Shown piece by piece: positions 27,901 through 39,900 of a stretch of DNA of 57,500 bases. A model generated the notes under the pieces. The model worked only from the letters and a program-made list of their open reading frames with translations. It had not been told where the DNA came from and did not search any database. The position numbers and the translations under genes are program-made. The stretch covers positions 2,636,845 through 2,694,344 of the forward strand of contig OZ026559.1 of assembly GCA_964020155.1 (NCBI GenBank). The letters run 5' to 3'. Positions within the stretch are counted from its first letter, which is position 1. Each line of letters opens with the position of its first letter. This DNA is from Chondrilla cf. caribensis. Taxonomy: Eukaryota; Porifera; Demospongiae; Chondrillida; Chondrillidae.

Positions 27901-30900
27901 ACAGTGTTGGTTGTAGAACTACCAGGATCACTGATGTTCAAGTAGGGTCCACTGCTTGAAGATACCTTGTACTGAATGGAATATCCGGTGATAGAGGATC
28001 TCGAACTAATACGGGGTACAGTCCAAGATACATTGATTTTGCCTTCTTCAGATAATGGAGAAGCTGTCACTGTTGGAGCTGAAGCATCTGTAGTGATGCA
28101 GACATAATATTAGATTTAATGACAATGGCTATCAATTAAGTAGTCATTGAACATACAGTCGTAGGTGGTGGCTCGGTCACTTCCATAACTGTCACTTCCA
28201 ATTCCCAGTTCAGTTTTAGCTGCAACTCTCACCAGGTAGTCCTCTCCACTACGTAGACCACTGATTACAGTGTTGGTTGTAGAACTACCAGGATCACTGA
28301 TGTTCAAGTAGGGTCCACTGCTTGAAGATACCTTGTACTGAATGGAATATCCGGTGATGGAGGATCCCGAACTAACACGAGGTACAGTCCAAGATACATT
28401 GATTTTGCCTTCTTCAGATAATGGAGAAGCTGTCACTGTTGGAGCTGAAGCATCTGTAGTGATAAAGAGGTACATTTAGTAAAAATGGCTCTTAATTAAG
28501 AAGGCATTGAACATACAGTCGTAGGTGGTGGCTCGGTCACTTCCATAACTGTCACTTCCAATTCCCAGTTCAGTTTTAGCTGCAACTCTCACCAGGTAGT
28601 CCTCTCCACTGCGTAGACCACTGATTACAGTGTTGGTTGTAGAACTACCAGGATCACTGATGTTCAAGTAGGGTCCACTGCTTGAAGATACCTTGTACTG
28701 AATGGAATATCCGGTGATGGAGGATCCCGAACTAACACGAGGTACAGTCCAAGATACATTGATTTTGCCTTCTTCAGATAATGGAGAAGCTGTCACTGTT
28801 GGAGCTGAAGCATCTGTAGTGATAAAGAGGTACATTTAGTAAAAATGGCTCTTAATTAAGAAGGCATTGAACATACAGTCGTAGGTGGTGGCTCGGTCAC
28901 TTCCATAACTGTCACTTCCAATTCACAGTTCAGTTTTAGCTGCAACTCTCACCAGGTAGTCCTCTCCACTGCGTAGACCACTGATTACAGTGTTGGTTGC
29001 AGAACTACCAGGATCACTGATGTTCAAGTAGGGTCCACTGCTTGAAGATACCTTGTACTGAATGGAATATCCGGTGATAGAGGATCTCGAACTAATACGG
29101 GGTACAGTCCAAGATACATTGATTTTGCCTTCTTCAGATAATGGAGAAGCTGTCACTGTTGGAGCTGAAGCATCTGTAGGGATAAAGACATAATATTAGA
29201 TTTAATGACAATGGCTATCAATTAAGTAGTCATTGAACATACAGTCGTAGGTGGTGGCTCGGTCACTTCCATAACTGTCACTTCCAATTCCCAGTTCAGT
29301 TTTAGCTGCAACTCTCACCAGGTAGTCCTCTCCACTGCGTAGACCACTGATTACAGTGTTGGTTGTAGAACTACCAGGATCACTGATGTTCAAGTAGGGT
29401 CCACTGCTTGAAGATACCTTGTACTGAATGGAATATCCGGTGATAGAGGATCTCGAACTAATACGGGGTACAGTCCAGGATACATTGATTTTGCCTTCTT
29501 CAGATAATGGAGAAGCTGTCACTGTTGGAGCTGAAGCATCTGTAGTGATGCAGACATAATATCAGATTTAATGACAATGGCTATCAATTAAGTAGTCATT
29601 GAACATACAGTCGTAGGTGGTGGCTCGGTTACTTCCATAACTGTCACTTCCAATTCCCAGTTCAGTTTTAGCTGCAACTCTCACCAGGTAGTCCTCTCCA
29701 CTACGTAGACCACTGATTACAGTGTTGGTTGTAGAACTACCAGGATCACTGATGTTCAAGTAGGGTCCACTGTTTGAAGATACCTTGTACTGGATGGAAT
29801 ATCCGGTGATGGAGGATCCCGAACTAACACGGGGTACAGTCCAAGATACATTGATTTTGCCTTCTTCAGATAATGGAGAAGCTGTCACTGTTGGAGCTGA
29901 AGCATCTGTAGTGATAAAGAGGTACATTTAGTAAAAATGGCTCTTAATTAAGAAGGCATTGAACATACAGTCGTAGGTGGTGGCTCGGTCACTTCCATAA
30001 CTGTCACTTCCAATTCCCAGTTCAGTTTTAGCTGCAACTCTCACCAGGTAGTCCTCTCCACTGCGTAGACCACTGATTACAGTGTTGGTTGCAGAACTAC
30101 CAGGATCACTGATGTTCAAGTAGGGTCCACTGCTTGAAGATACCTTGTACTGAATGGAATATCCGGTGATAGAGGATCTCGAACTAATACGGGGTACAGT
30201 CCAAGATACATTGATTTTGCCTTCTTCAGATAATGGAGAAGCTGTCACTGTTGGAGCTGAAGCATCTGTAGGGATAAAGACATAATATTAGATTTAATGA
30301 CAATGGCTATCAATTAAGTAGTCATTGAACATACAGTCGTAGGTGGTGGCTCGGTCACTTCCATAACTGTCACTTCCAATTCCCAGTTCAGTTTTAGCTG
30401 CAACTCTCACCAGGTAGTCCTCTCCACTGCGTAGACCACTGATTACAGTGTTGGTTGTAGAACTACCAGGATCACTGATGTTCAAGTAGGGTCCACTGCT
30501 TGAAGATACCTTGTACTGAATGGAATATCCGGTGATAGAGGATCTCGAACTAATACGGGGTACAGTCCAGGATACATTGATTTTGCCTTCTTCAGATAAT
30601 GGAGAAGCTGTCACTGTTGGAGCTGAAGCATCTGTAGTGATGCAGACATAATATTAGATTTAATGACAATGGCTATCAATTAAGTAGTCATTGAACATAC
30701 AGTCGTAGGTGGTGGCTCGGTTACTTCCATAACTGTCACTTCCAATTCCCAGTTCAGTTTTAGCTGCAACTCTCACCAGGTAGTCCTCTCCACTACGTAG
30801 ACCACTGATTACAGTGTTGGTTGTAGAACTACCAGGATCACTGATGTTCAAGTAGGGTCCACTGTTTGAAGATACCTTGTACTGGATGGAATATCCGGTG

Positions 30901-33900
30901 ATGGAGGATCCCGAACTAACACGGGGTACAGTCCAAGATACATTGATTTTGCCTTCTTCAGATAATGGAGAAGCTGTCACTGTTGGAGCTGAAGCATCTG
31001 TAGTGATAAAGAGGTACATTTAGTAAAAATGGCTCTTAATTAAGAAGGCATTGAACATACAGTCGTAGGTGGTGGCTCGGTCACTTCCATAGCTGTCACT
31101 TCCAATTCCCAGTTCAGTTTTAGCTGCAACTCTCACCAGGTAGTCCTCTCCACTGCGTAGACCACTGATTACAGTGTTGGTTGCAGAACTACCAGGATCA
31201 CTGATGTTCAAGTAGGGTCCACTGCTTGAAGATACCTTGTACTGAATGGAATATCCGGTGATAGAGGATCTCGAACTAACACGGGGTACAGTCCAGGATA
31301 CATTGATTTTGCCTTCTTCAGATAATGGAGAAGCTGTCACTGTTGGAGCTGAAGCATCTGTAGGGATAAAGACATAATATTAGATTTAATGACAATGGCT
31401 ATCAATTAAGTAGTCATTGAACATACAGTCGTAGGTGGTGGCTCGGTCACTTCCATAACTGTCACTTCCAATTCCCAGTTCAGTTTTAGCTGCAACTCTC
31501 ACCAGGTAGTCCTCTCCACTACGTAAACCACTGATTACAGTGTTGGTTGCAGAACTACCAGGATCACTGATGTTCAAGTAGGGTCCACTGCTTGAAGATA
31601 CCTTGTACTGGATGGCATATCCGGTGATGGAGGATCCCGAACTAACACGAGGTACAGTCCAAGATACATTGATTTTGCCTTCTTCAGATAATGGAGAAGC
31701 TGTCACTGTTGGAGCTGAAGCATCTGTAGTGATAAAGAGGTAGACTGTATTTAGTAAAAATGACTATCAATTAAGTAGTCATTGAACATACAGTCATAGG
31801 TGGTGGCTCGGTCACTACCATAGCTGTCACTTCCAATTCCCAGTTCAGTTTTAGCTGCAACTCTCACCAGGTAGTCCTCTCCACTGCGTAGACCACTGAT
31901 TACAGTGTTGGTTGTAGAACTACCAGGATCACTGATGTTCAAGTAGGGTCCACTGTTTGAAGATACCTTGTACTGAATGGAATATCCGGTGATAGAGGAT
32001 CCCGAACTAACACGAGGTACAGTCCAAGATACATTGATTTTGCCTTCTTCAGATAATGGAGAAGCTGTTACTCTTGGGGCTGAAGCATCTGTAGTGATAA
32101 AGACATAATAGTAGATTTAATAAAAATGGTTCTTCTGTCCTGGGCAGTTTGATGTACTTATACGTATATGGCCCATTTCCAATGTAAGAATTTGAACTAC
32201 ACGCCATGCAATGATTAAAGATACAGAAGACCTAGAAAGACCAAATGCATTTGCAGTCATTCTAATTTGCCCTTAATCTGACAAATAGTAGAGCGTCAAT
32301 GCGACTTGTTGTTCAACCTCAACTGGGGAGCACATGTTGGTAGTCTGTCTTTAATTATATGGGTGCAATTCATCACATAGCTTGTTAAAATGTTCTTGGT
32401 GGATTCTGAAATTGTCTTTCCACTCACTGTTGACGACAGAACCATTCGTAAAGTTATCCCACCATGCTTGTGTGCGTCGTGGGCTAACCCAAAATCGGCA
32501 TGGTGATTGACTTCTCCTGATGTAGCATTTGGTCGAGCGAATTGGTCCACAAAACGATGCTTGAATCCCTTGGAGTAAGTCTTCTTCTGAGGTACAAATG
32601 GGTTATAATTGCCATAAGACAATCCAGCTGGTGCCAAGAGGGTCAAAAGGAAAATAATCACTGCAATAACGACGATCGCCATTTCTGCCAATCGTGTCAC
32701 ATGACCGGATTGGAATGTATGTGGTCTAGCTAGCTAGACCGTCCCTAAGAGGCGCTGAGGGGTGGAAAAGGGAAGGGACGGTCTAGCCCAAGTAGCGATT
32801 AGTTCACACCTGCCAATTAACAAATAGCACGTATAGAGTTTTATATGGCTCACCATACACCCCGTACATGTTAGGAGGACCATAGATGCTCTAACCATAG
32901 TCTATGCTCTAACTCAGGTTAGAGTATCTGTGGGAGGACAGAGGGAAGCGAGAAAAGAATCGATCTAGTGTTGATTGGTCGATTATGCAATGATTCTTCA
33001 TCAGAATATAGTTACTCTCAATTCGTATCGTTCATCGTGAACATCGATGTCTCTAACCACTTTGTGAACGCACAGCAAACAAACTACATTCAAAAAAGCA
33101 TTTCATCTGTTCGTTCATCAGAAATAAAAGCGATGATACAACTAGGACTGAATATGTTGGTTCTCATTCCTTCATTTGCAATTCTTGATCAGCGAATTAC
33201 CGTGAACGGTCGGGAGACATGCGATCGTATCATGTCCTTGCAAAATACTAGTAATTGCGTTCAACTGACTGTTCGATGGGTGAATATTCCCAGTTACTGA
33301 CGACAAGTATGTAGTATCATCCTCCATGACACTTAACAATTAACTAAACTGAATCAATGAATATCATTGCCAAGATTCGTGGCAGTAGCATTTCATTGGT
33401 TGATGACGCTTAGGTGTGAACTAATCGCTACTTGTGCTAGACTGTCCCTTCCCTTTTCCACCCCTCAGCACCTCTTAGGGACAGTCTAGCTAGCTGGACT
33501 AGAATGTATGCGGATTTACTGTTTACACGACAAAATGGATGCCGTGAATATGCACTAATCCACTTTGGTATGCGTTTTCAAATTAAGGTTGGGGTTAGAT
33601 CTGGGATCCTTTTTTGACCTATAATATTTGGTTCAAAAAAGGATCCAAGATCTAACCCTACCCCTAACCCCCACCCCCTATGCCCTAGTACAGAGTGAGT
33701 ATGATGCTATTGCCAATGTCATCAGTAGGTCGGTGCGATCATTCTACTTGATCCAAAGCCCTCTTGGCTGATGTCATTTCACATGAGAACCACTCGTCTC
33801 TACAACGAGGAAAACGTCCCATAAAATGAGTAATGGAAACCCATAGATAAGCCATCTTTTCAATTATGCAGACTGCCATGCCATATACAAATGTCTGCCA

Positions 33901-36900
33901 AGATGGATGACGAATTGAAGAACCCTCTTCGGTGCAATGGGGAATCGAAATTCTGTATGTAAGAACTCTGACAACCTTCCTGTTGATTGTTTTAAGCTTA
34001 CAGATGGAGCCCGAGTGGGAAAACCCAGGTCCTCAGGCAAAGAAACGGGAGTGTCATTATTGTCCATCTTTCTACAAATGCTGTCGATCTTGACAGATGT
34101 CTTCTACCTCCATCTGTGCCCCATTCCAACAGGAGGGACGGATTGAGACCAGTCAATTGTGAACTTGTAGAATTTACACACAAAGAAAGTGCCAATGGGC
34201 CATATTTCTGCATGTGTCCGACGTAAAGCAATTAGATGTTTCGGCGACCAACTTTCAACTTGCTATGGACCAGAAACATTTAACCTCGCTAAGGTTCGGT
34301 AATAATCACCAAGTGGAAGCGAGGTTAATTGTTTTTGTCACATAGGGGAGTCCAAGCGAGGTCGCCCATGCACTTAATGCTTATCAGGGCTGGAAATTAT
34401 GACATTAGGGCCCACTTGCATTTTCTTTTGTCGCAAGTTGCAAAATGGCTTTAGCAGAACGCAGCCATTCATACATTTCTACAAAAGGGGGCACGACTGT
34501 GCTACATAATGAGGCAAGAGATATTTGTATTGACTAAGTCATGATTGTAGTGTGATTGAATTCACTCGCCGTTTTACTCCCTAATAATGTCATTCTCCAC
34601 TCCAGATGGCAAAGAAAAGTCCTAAACTATGGATGCAATATATTTTCAAAGATACTGCAGAGGGAATTTTGATTTTATCAAGCTTCGGAGTAGGGTTCAG
34701 CCAATTGTCTTTCAGGCCTTTGAATTGGTCAGCCATGATGGCGTCCATTTTGGGAGACACTTTTGTATGGTGTCATTGCCCTGGAAAGTTTGTGATTCTT
34801 GTTTCGGTCGCGTCCAACCTTTTTATGGGACCAGTCTACTATGGTAACAGTTGCCTCTAAAAATAGCTTGAAGAAACTGGATTCAAATCTTTCACTAGTG
34901 AACTATTTTAATGATACCTTGTCTCTCCACCACAATGGGTTCATGGTGGTTAAACCATGGAAAAAAAAAAACTTTCAAATGGTCATGATCTTTGCAAATT
35001 GTTCACTGATTGAGATTTAGTGATACTTTCATGCATGGAAGGTATATGGCTGCTACTTTTGTGTCATCCTTACATATGTATACAATCACTATAATCACAT
35101 CATGTCATATGCAATAATACTTACTAAACTCTTGCATTTGTACATTACTAAACTTACAATCATAAGTTGTGGCTTGTGCTCTTTCACTGTATGGTCCCAG
35201 GCTTTCGAAAAAAGCAGCCACCCACACATAGTACACGGTTCCTCTATTAAGTGATGTCAGAGTGGTAGTGGTTATGCGAGTGAACAGTTGTTGGCAGTTG
35301 TTTTCACTAGGTCCGGCTCTGTTGGTGCCGTTACACAAAGAGTAGTAATCTAATCTTCCATCCACTGCGTTCCATGACACAATTAGTGCTGGAGCGTTGT
35401 TTTGTACAGTTGTGGTTACAGTAACACCAACAACCTGACTAGGTTGTCCTACAGTTAATAAGTAGAGATACATCAGTTATTACAAAATAATTGAGATGAT
35501 GGGGAAAATAACTATTGTTATGCCTGCCAACCCAGGTTCAGATCAAGTAGATTCATATTTGATCAGAGGCTGCTGTTTATTGCAATTAATAATTGGCTTT
35601 AGTCATTTGCCTCCAAATAGTGAATACTATAATCTGGAAGAATACCATTATCTACAATTATCATTGCTGTAATGGTATGTACATGGATATAAATATCACA
35701 AGATGGCCAAATCAAAAGATGTGCCTGGTAACAATACTGCATAAGCCTCATATTTCTTGACCTAACTGAAGTATTATTGTAATTGTCCTCACCACATTAC
35801 CTATCCATACTGTACCAGCTCCATTACCGCACTCCATGGGCTACAAGTTAGGAATGTTATACATGACATTTACAACATGCCAAGCAATATACTGCTTATT
35901 ATCAGTAGTGTGACTGATATACCAAAATGCAATGTACATAATATTATTCATTGTAAAATACTCCTATTGGAGCTACACATTCAGCTCAATGAGTCTGGAC
36001 ACCAAGGCTCCGTTTACACGAATCCCGATTATTAACTACACGGATAAATTAGTATCCGGATACCGTGTGTTTATACGAATCCGCATCCAAAACTGATCCG
36101 CATTACTGTACAGCAATGAAAAGGTTAGTCACGTGATAAGTCACAAGGATACAGCCACGTGCGTACGAGAAAATGGCGGAGCCGACGGCGGGTAACAGAA
36201 GAGAATATCATTGGACAGATGATGAAGCGGAGCTATTATTGCACTGCACACACACTTATAAGGTTAAGAAAGAGATGGAGTGTGAAGACTGGGAACAAAT
36301 AAAGTCGAAGGTACGTTACTACTGTGAAATAATTGATGTAGGCAGTGGCGCTTAATGCCAACTTTTCAGTCCAGTTACCATTACCGTTATAGAAAGACAC
36401 GCATTATGAATTAACTAGCGTAGAAATAACTTTTCATAAAACTTATTACTCGTTCCATGAAACTGTATACACAATAATTGAAGTACTGCCACAGATGATA
36501 TTTCACTCCACTCTATTTTCTTTCCCTTAGTATGATGATATCCTCGTTTTAATGAGAAGGGAGTTTCCTGCCACATCTGACGAAGCGAAAGAGATGACCA
36601 AGGATTATCCTCATACTAAAGAGGAACTGACTAAATCCGTCGTCACTACAAAATTGAAAAATATTCGGACAAAGTATCGTAAAGCAGTTGATTCTGGAAA
36701 GAGGAGCGGTCATGGGAGAGTAGTTACTATATATTTTGATTTGTGTGAAAAGATCTGGGGAGGAAGTCCAGCTACAACACAAATTTCCACAGGTGTCGAA
36801 AGTTCTGATTTGTTTGAATCTCCAGAAATACCCTCCAATGAAGGCGACACAAATACGGAGAATTGTTTGGATCAGGCAAATGACAGTGTCAATTCAGGTC

Positions 36901-39900
36901 AAAGTGAAGATTCCGAATCATCTACCATACAGAGAAGAAGGGAACAACTGGATAATACTCTGAAGACTTACCGACATTCAAAAATGAGAAAAAAGCTATC
37001 TCAAGATGCGCATGTGATGGCGATAGCTGCAGAAGAATTGGAACTCAAGAAAAAAATCATAGAGCAAATGGAGAAAATGGACCAGCAACACCAGAAAGAC
37101 ATGTCCAAGCTAACATCCAGCATGGACAAAATAAGTGATGCTATTGGTGCATTTTCAACAGTTTTCAAGGCTATGGTTCCACAGCAGAATTTTTATCCTT
37201 CTCCACAGTATTCTCCATATTCTCCGTTTCCTCCTAGTCACCACACAGAGCCCTACTTGCCAAACCAAGCATCATCTTTGCCACCGCAAACATCCGTGCC
37301 ATTACCGAGGGTAATGCCGACAAGTGATTCTCCTAGTCCAGGACCATATTCATTTGACCCTAGTAACCAGTAACTTGCCATGCATATGCTTTCAGCTAAA
37401 TTTATGTACATGTGAATTGATTATGATTAATAATTACAAGCAATCATAATTACATTATCATTTAAAATTAATGATTAACTGTAATTATGAATTGCATCGA
37501 AACAACAGTGCATGTCATAATCATATGCATGTATATAGGACACACTAAATAAATGAACAGCTAAACATTACGGGTCAAAGTATTCTGTAAGTACCCGGCG
37601 AACTCTTTTACCTTCAGCATCATTCGTGACCTGTCCCCCGTTGGCAGCAGGCTGTGGCTGGAAGTCCCTCTCATAGTTGATGACAGAGCTGACACATTCA
37701 TCACTAATAGATTCTTGATTCAGCTCACAAAAATTATGAAGTACAAAACAGGCATAAATTACATAGGGCAGATCAAGTACGTTAATGTCCATTGCACGTT
37801 TTAGTGCACCAAACCTTGCTTTCAACCTACCGAAAGCACATTCTATAACATTTCGGGCACTACAGAGCTTGTACCCAAAATAATTCTCCTTAAGGTTTGA
37901 CCCACCATTGGCATACTCTTTCATTAAGTATGGCATCAGGGGGTATGCAGGATCACCCAACAGAAAAACTGGTATAGGGTCATGGCCTCCAAAAGTTCTC
38001 TTCTACATTGCGGTATTTGACCAAACTTTAATTTGGTGTTCAAGTCAGAATTTGCAAATATCCGCGCATCGTGAACACTGCCCGGCCATTTGACCACGAC
38101 ATCCATGAAGCAGTACTGAAAATCACAGCATGCTTGGACATTCAAGGAAAACCTACTTTTACGGTTAATATAATCAGTTGGATTTGCATTTGGAGCTTTG
38201 ATATCAATGTGAGTACAATCAATTGCTCCCAGGCACTGTGGAAAAGAAAATATTCGATTGAAGTTGCTAACTTTATGCAAAACCTCTTCTTCTGTGAAGG
38301 GCAATTTGATGTAATTTGGACCCATTACCACAGTTATAGTTCTAGTTACCCTTCTTATAATGATGGAGACACTTGCACGCGATAGTCCAAATGCATTTGC
38401 AGTCTTCCTGAGTCTACCTTCGTCCGATAGATAATATAAAGTAACAGCAATCTGCCTTTCCACATCGATTGGAGAACGCATGACGGTTGTTTGCTTCTGT
38501 AAATATGGTCGCAATTCCTCACAAAGTTTATAAAAATTAGCTCGGCTCACTCGAAAGTTATCCTTCCATTCCGTATCTAGAACTGTTCCATTCAAGAAAT
38601 TGCTCCACCACGCTTGCGTACGTCCAGGGTTTACCCAAAATCTGCGCTGTCTTCGGAGCTGGACAACTCGCACGAATTTACGAGATCGCATTGGTCCAAC
38701 AGACGAAGCGTGCATCACCTGCAACAGAGCGAGTCTTCTTCTGAAGTACCAGGAGTTAGATAATACCATTAAAAGGCAGTTGAGCTGATACAAGTTGACT
38801 AAAGATAAAAGAATCGAGATCGCTATGATCGCTAGCTCCATTTTACACTTTCGCGCGTATTCAGCAACTAAACGAGTCATGTGACTAGATTGGAATGTAC
38901 ACGGATTTGCCATTTACACGTACCGTGAATCCGCATTAATACACTTTGGTATACGGATTCAGATCAATACGGATTCGGTATTCGTTTACAGTGGATTCGT
39001 GTAAACAACACCCCTAAACGGTGCGGTTTACATGCGTTTACTACTGAAACCGGATTCGTGTAAACGGAGCCCAAGTCAGACACAACAGACTCACCATTCA
39101 ACTGGTACATAAACTGCAGCCAGGAAAATGATATTCATTAAGGAATCAATGATATTCATTATGACACATCCAATTAGGAACAATTAGCCCATTTGTCACC
39201 TAAAGCCAAGGCTAGCCAGCAAACCTGGTCACGAACTATTCTCAGATTCCTCACTTCAATGCTAATTAGATGACAAAGGAGAAGGTAACCGTGCTCATCT
39301 GGCTCCATGAGATCCTTATTGGCCACCAATACATCATTTAGTAATATATAGTAGCATTGTGATTTGTAAATTAAATTCATGATTGATAAATTTGGATCTC
39401 GAGGGAGTAATCAAATACAAATATTCACTATGATTGGGTGTATCTGATAGCTACGTACACCCCTGCAGGTATAGGGATCAAACGGAAATAACTTGATTTA
39501 GATTCTTCACACTGATTTTATACTCACTAACCTGTGGAGCCAAAGCCGTGGTCATTAAGTAGGAGTAGGTAAATTTTAAGTGCTAGATTTGTCAAAATAT
39601 TAATCAAAACATAAACAATCAGTCACAACACGAAATTGCATGGATAAATTTACCAATCACGGAATACAGCACTATTATAAGCTTATTAATCCAAGCTATA
39701 CCAACACAATGCATGCTACCGTGTTCAGTTAAGCACGACCTCGTGGGAATACGCATTAATAATATAATTTTCAACAAGTGATTTGTGTAATTCTATTATT
39801 ACAATACACATGAACCAGTTCAAAAATACTTACCATCGGTTACTTTTGAGAGGAAACAGACCAGTGCGTATATAATTAGAGGTACTATTCCAGTCTGATA

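Larger units (their letters stand above)
7195..32088 (-). repeat. 69-unit tandem array of FN3 exon plus intron (units of 357-366 bp) in gene A
   Basis: Each unit is a 297-nt phase 1-1 exon (99 codons, one complete FN3) plus an intron of about 62-69 nt. Left ends (exon = left end to +296), U1-U69: 7195 7561 7927 8293 8653 9019 9385 9745 10111 10477 10843 11203 11569 11929 12289 12655 13014 13374 13734 14093 14453 14813 15172 15532 15892 16252 16612 16971 17337 17697 18057 18416 18782 19142 19502 19862 20222 20581 20941 21301 21661 22021 22381 22741 23101 23461 23820 24180 24540 24900 25259 25619 25979 26339 26699 27065 27425 27791 28157 28517 28877 29243 29609 29969 30335 30701 31061 31427 31792. 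Translation runs U69 to U1. Typical motifs: INVSWTVPRV, ITGYSIQYKV, GPYLNISDPG, NTVISGLRSGEDY, VRVAAKTELG. No cysteine; two N-glycosylation sequons (NVS, NIS) per unit. Exons and introns are equally homogenised. Confidence 0.95.
36006..39071. mobile_element. PIF/Harbinger DNA transposon, nearly complete (3,066 bp)
   Basis: Perfect 20-bp terminal inverted repeats (GGCTCCGTTTACACGAATCC and its inverse) are flanked by the 3-bp duplication CAA (36003-36005 and 39072-39074), the target-duplication length expected of PIF/Harbinger. Subterminal copies of GGATTCGTGTAAAC-like words occur inside. It carries two convergent genes: a Myb/SANT-like protein (plus) and a DDE transposase (minus). It sits in the first intron of gene A. 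Confidence 0.93.

Noticed and set aside
7195..32088. Regular array considered as a CRISPR or a plain non-coding satellite
   Set aside because: Units are about 360 bp, each carries a complete FN3 exon with splice sites, and the surrounding DNA is eukaryotic.
32968..33300. Plus-strand 110-codon frame
   Set aside because: It lies inside a non-autonomous element, with no recognised domain and no splice context.
34606..35020. Short plus-strand frames
   Set aside because: They fall in the diverged dispersed repeat and overlap each other in different frames.
37936..38093. Possible intron in the transposase instead of a frameshift
   Set aside because: The two frames overlap and the motif order is continuous across a homopolymer with one missing base; no GT..AG pair is needed.
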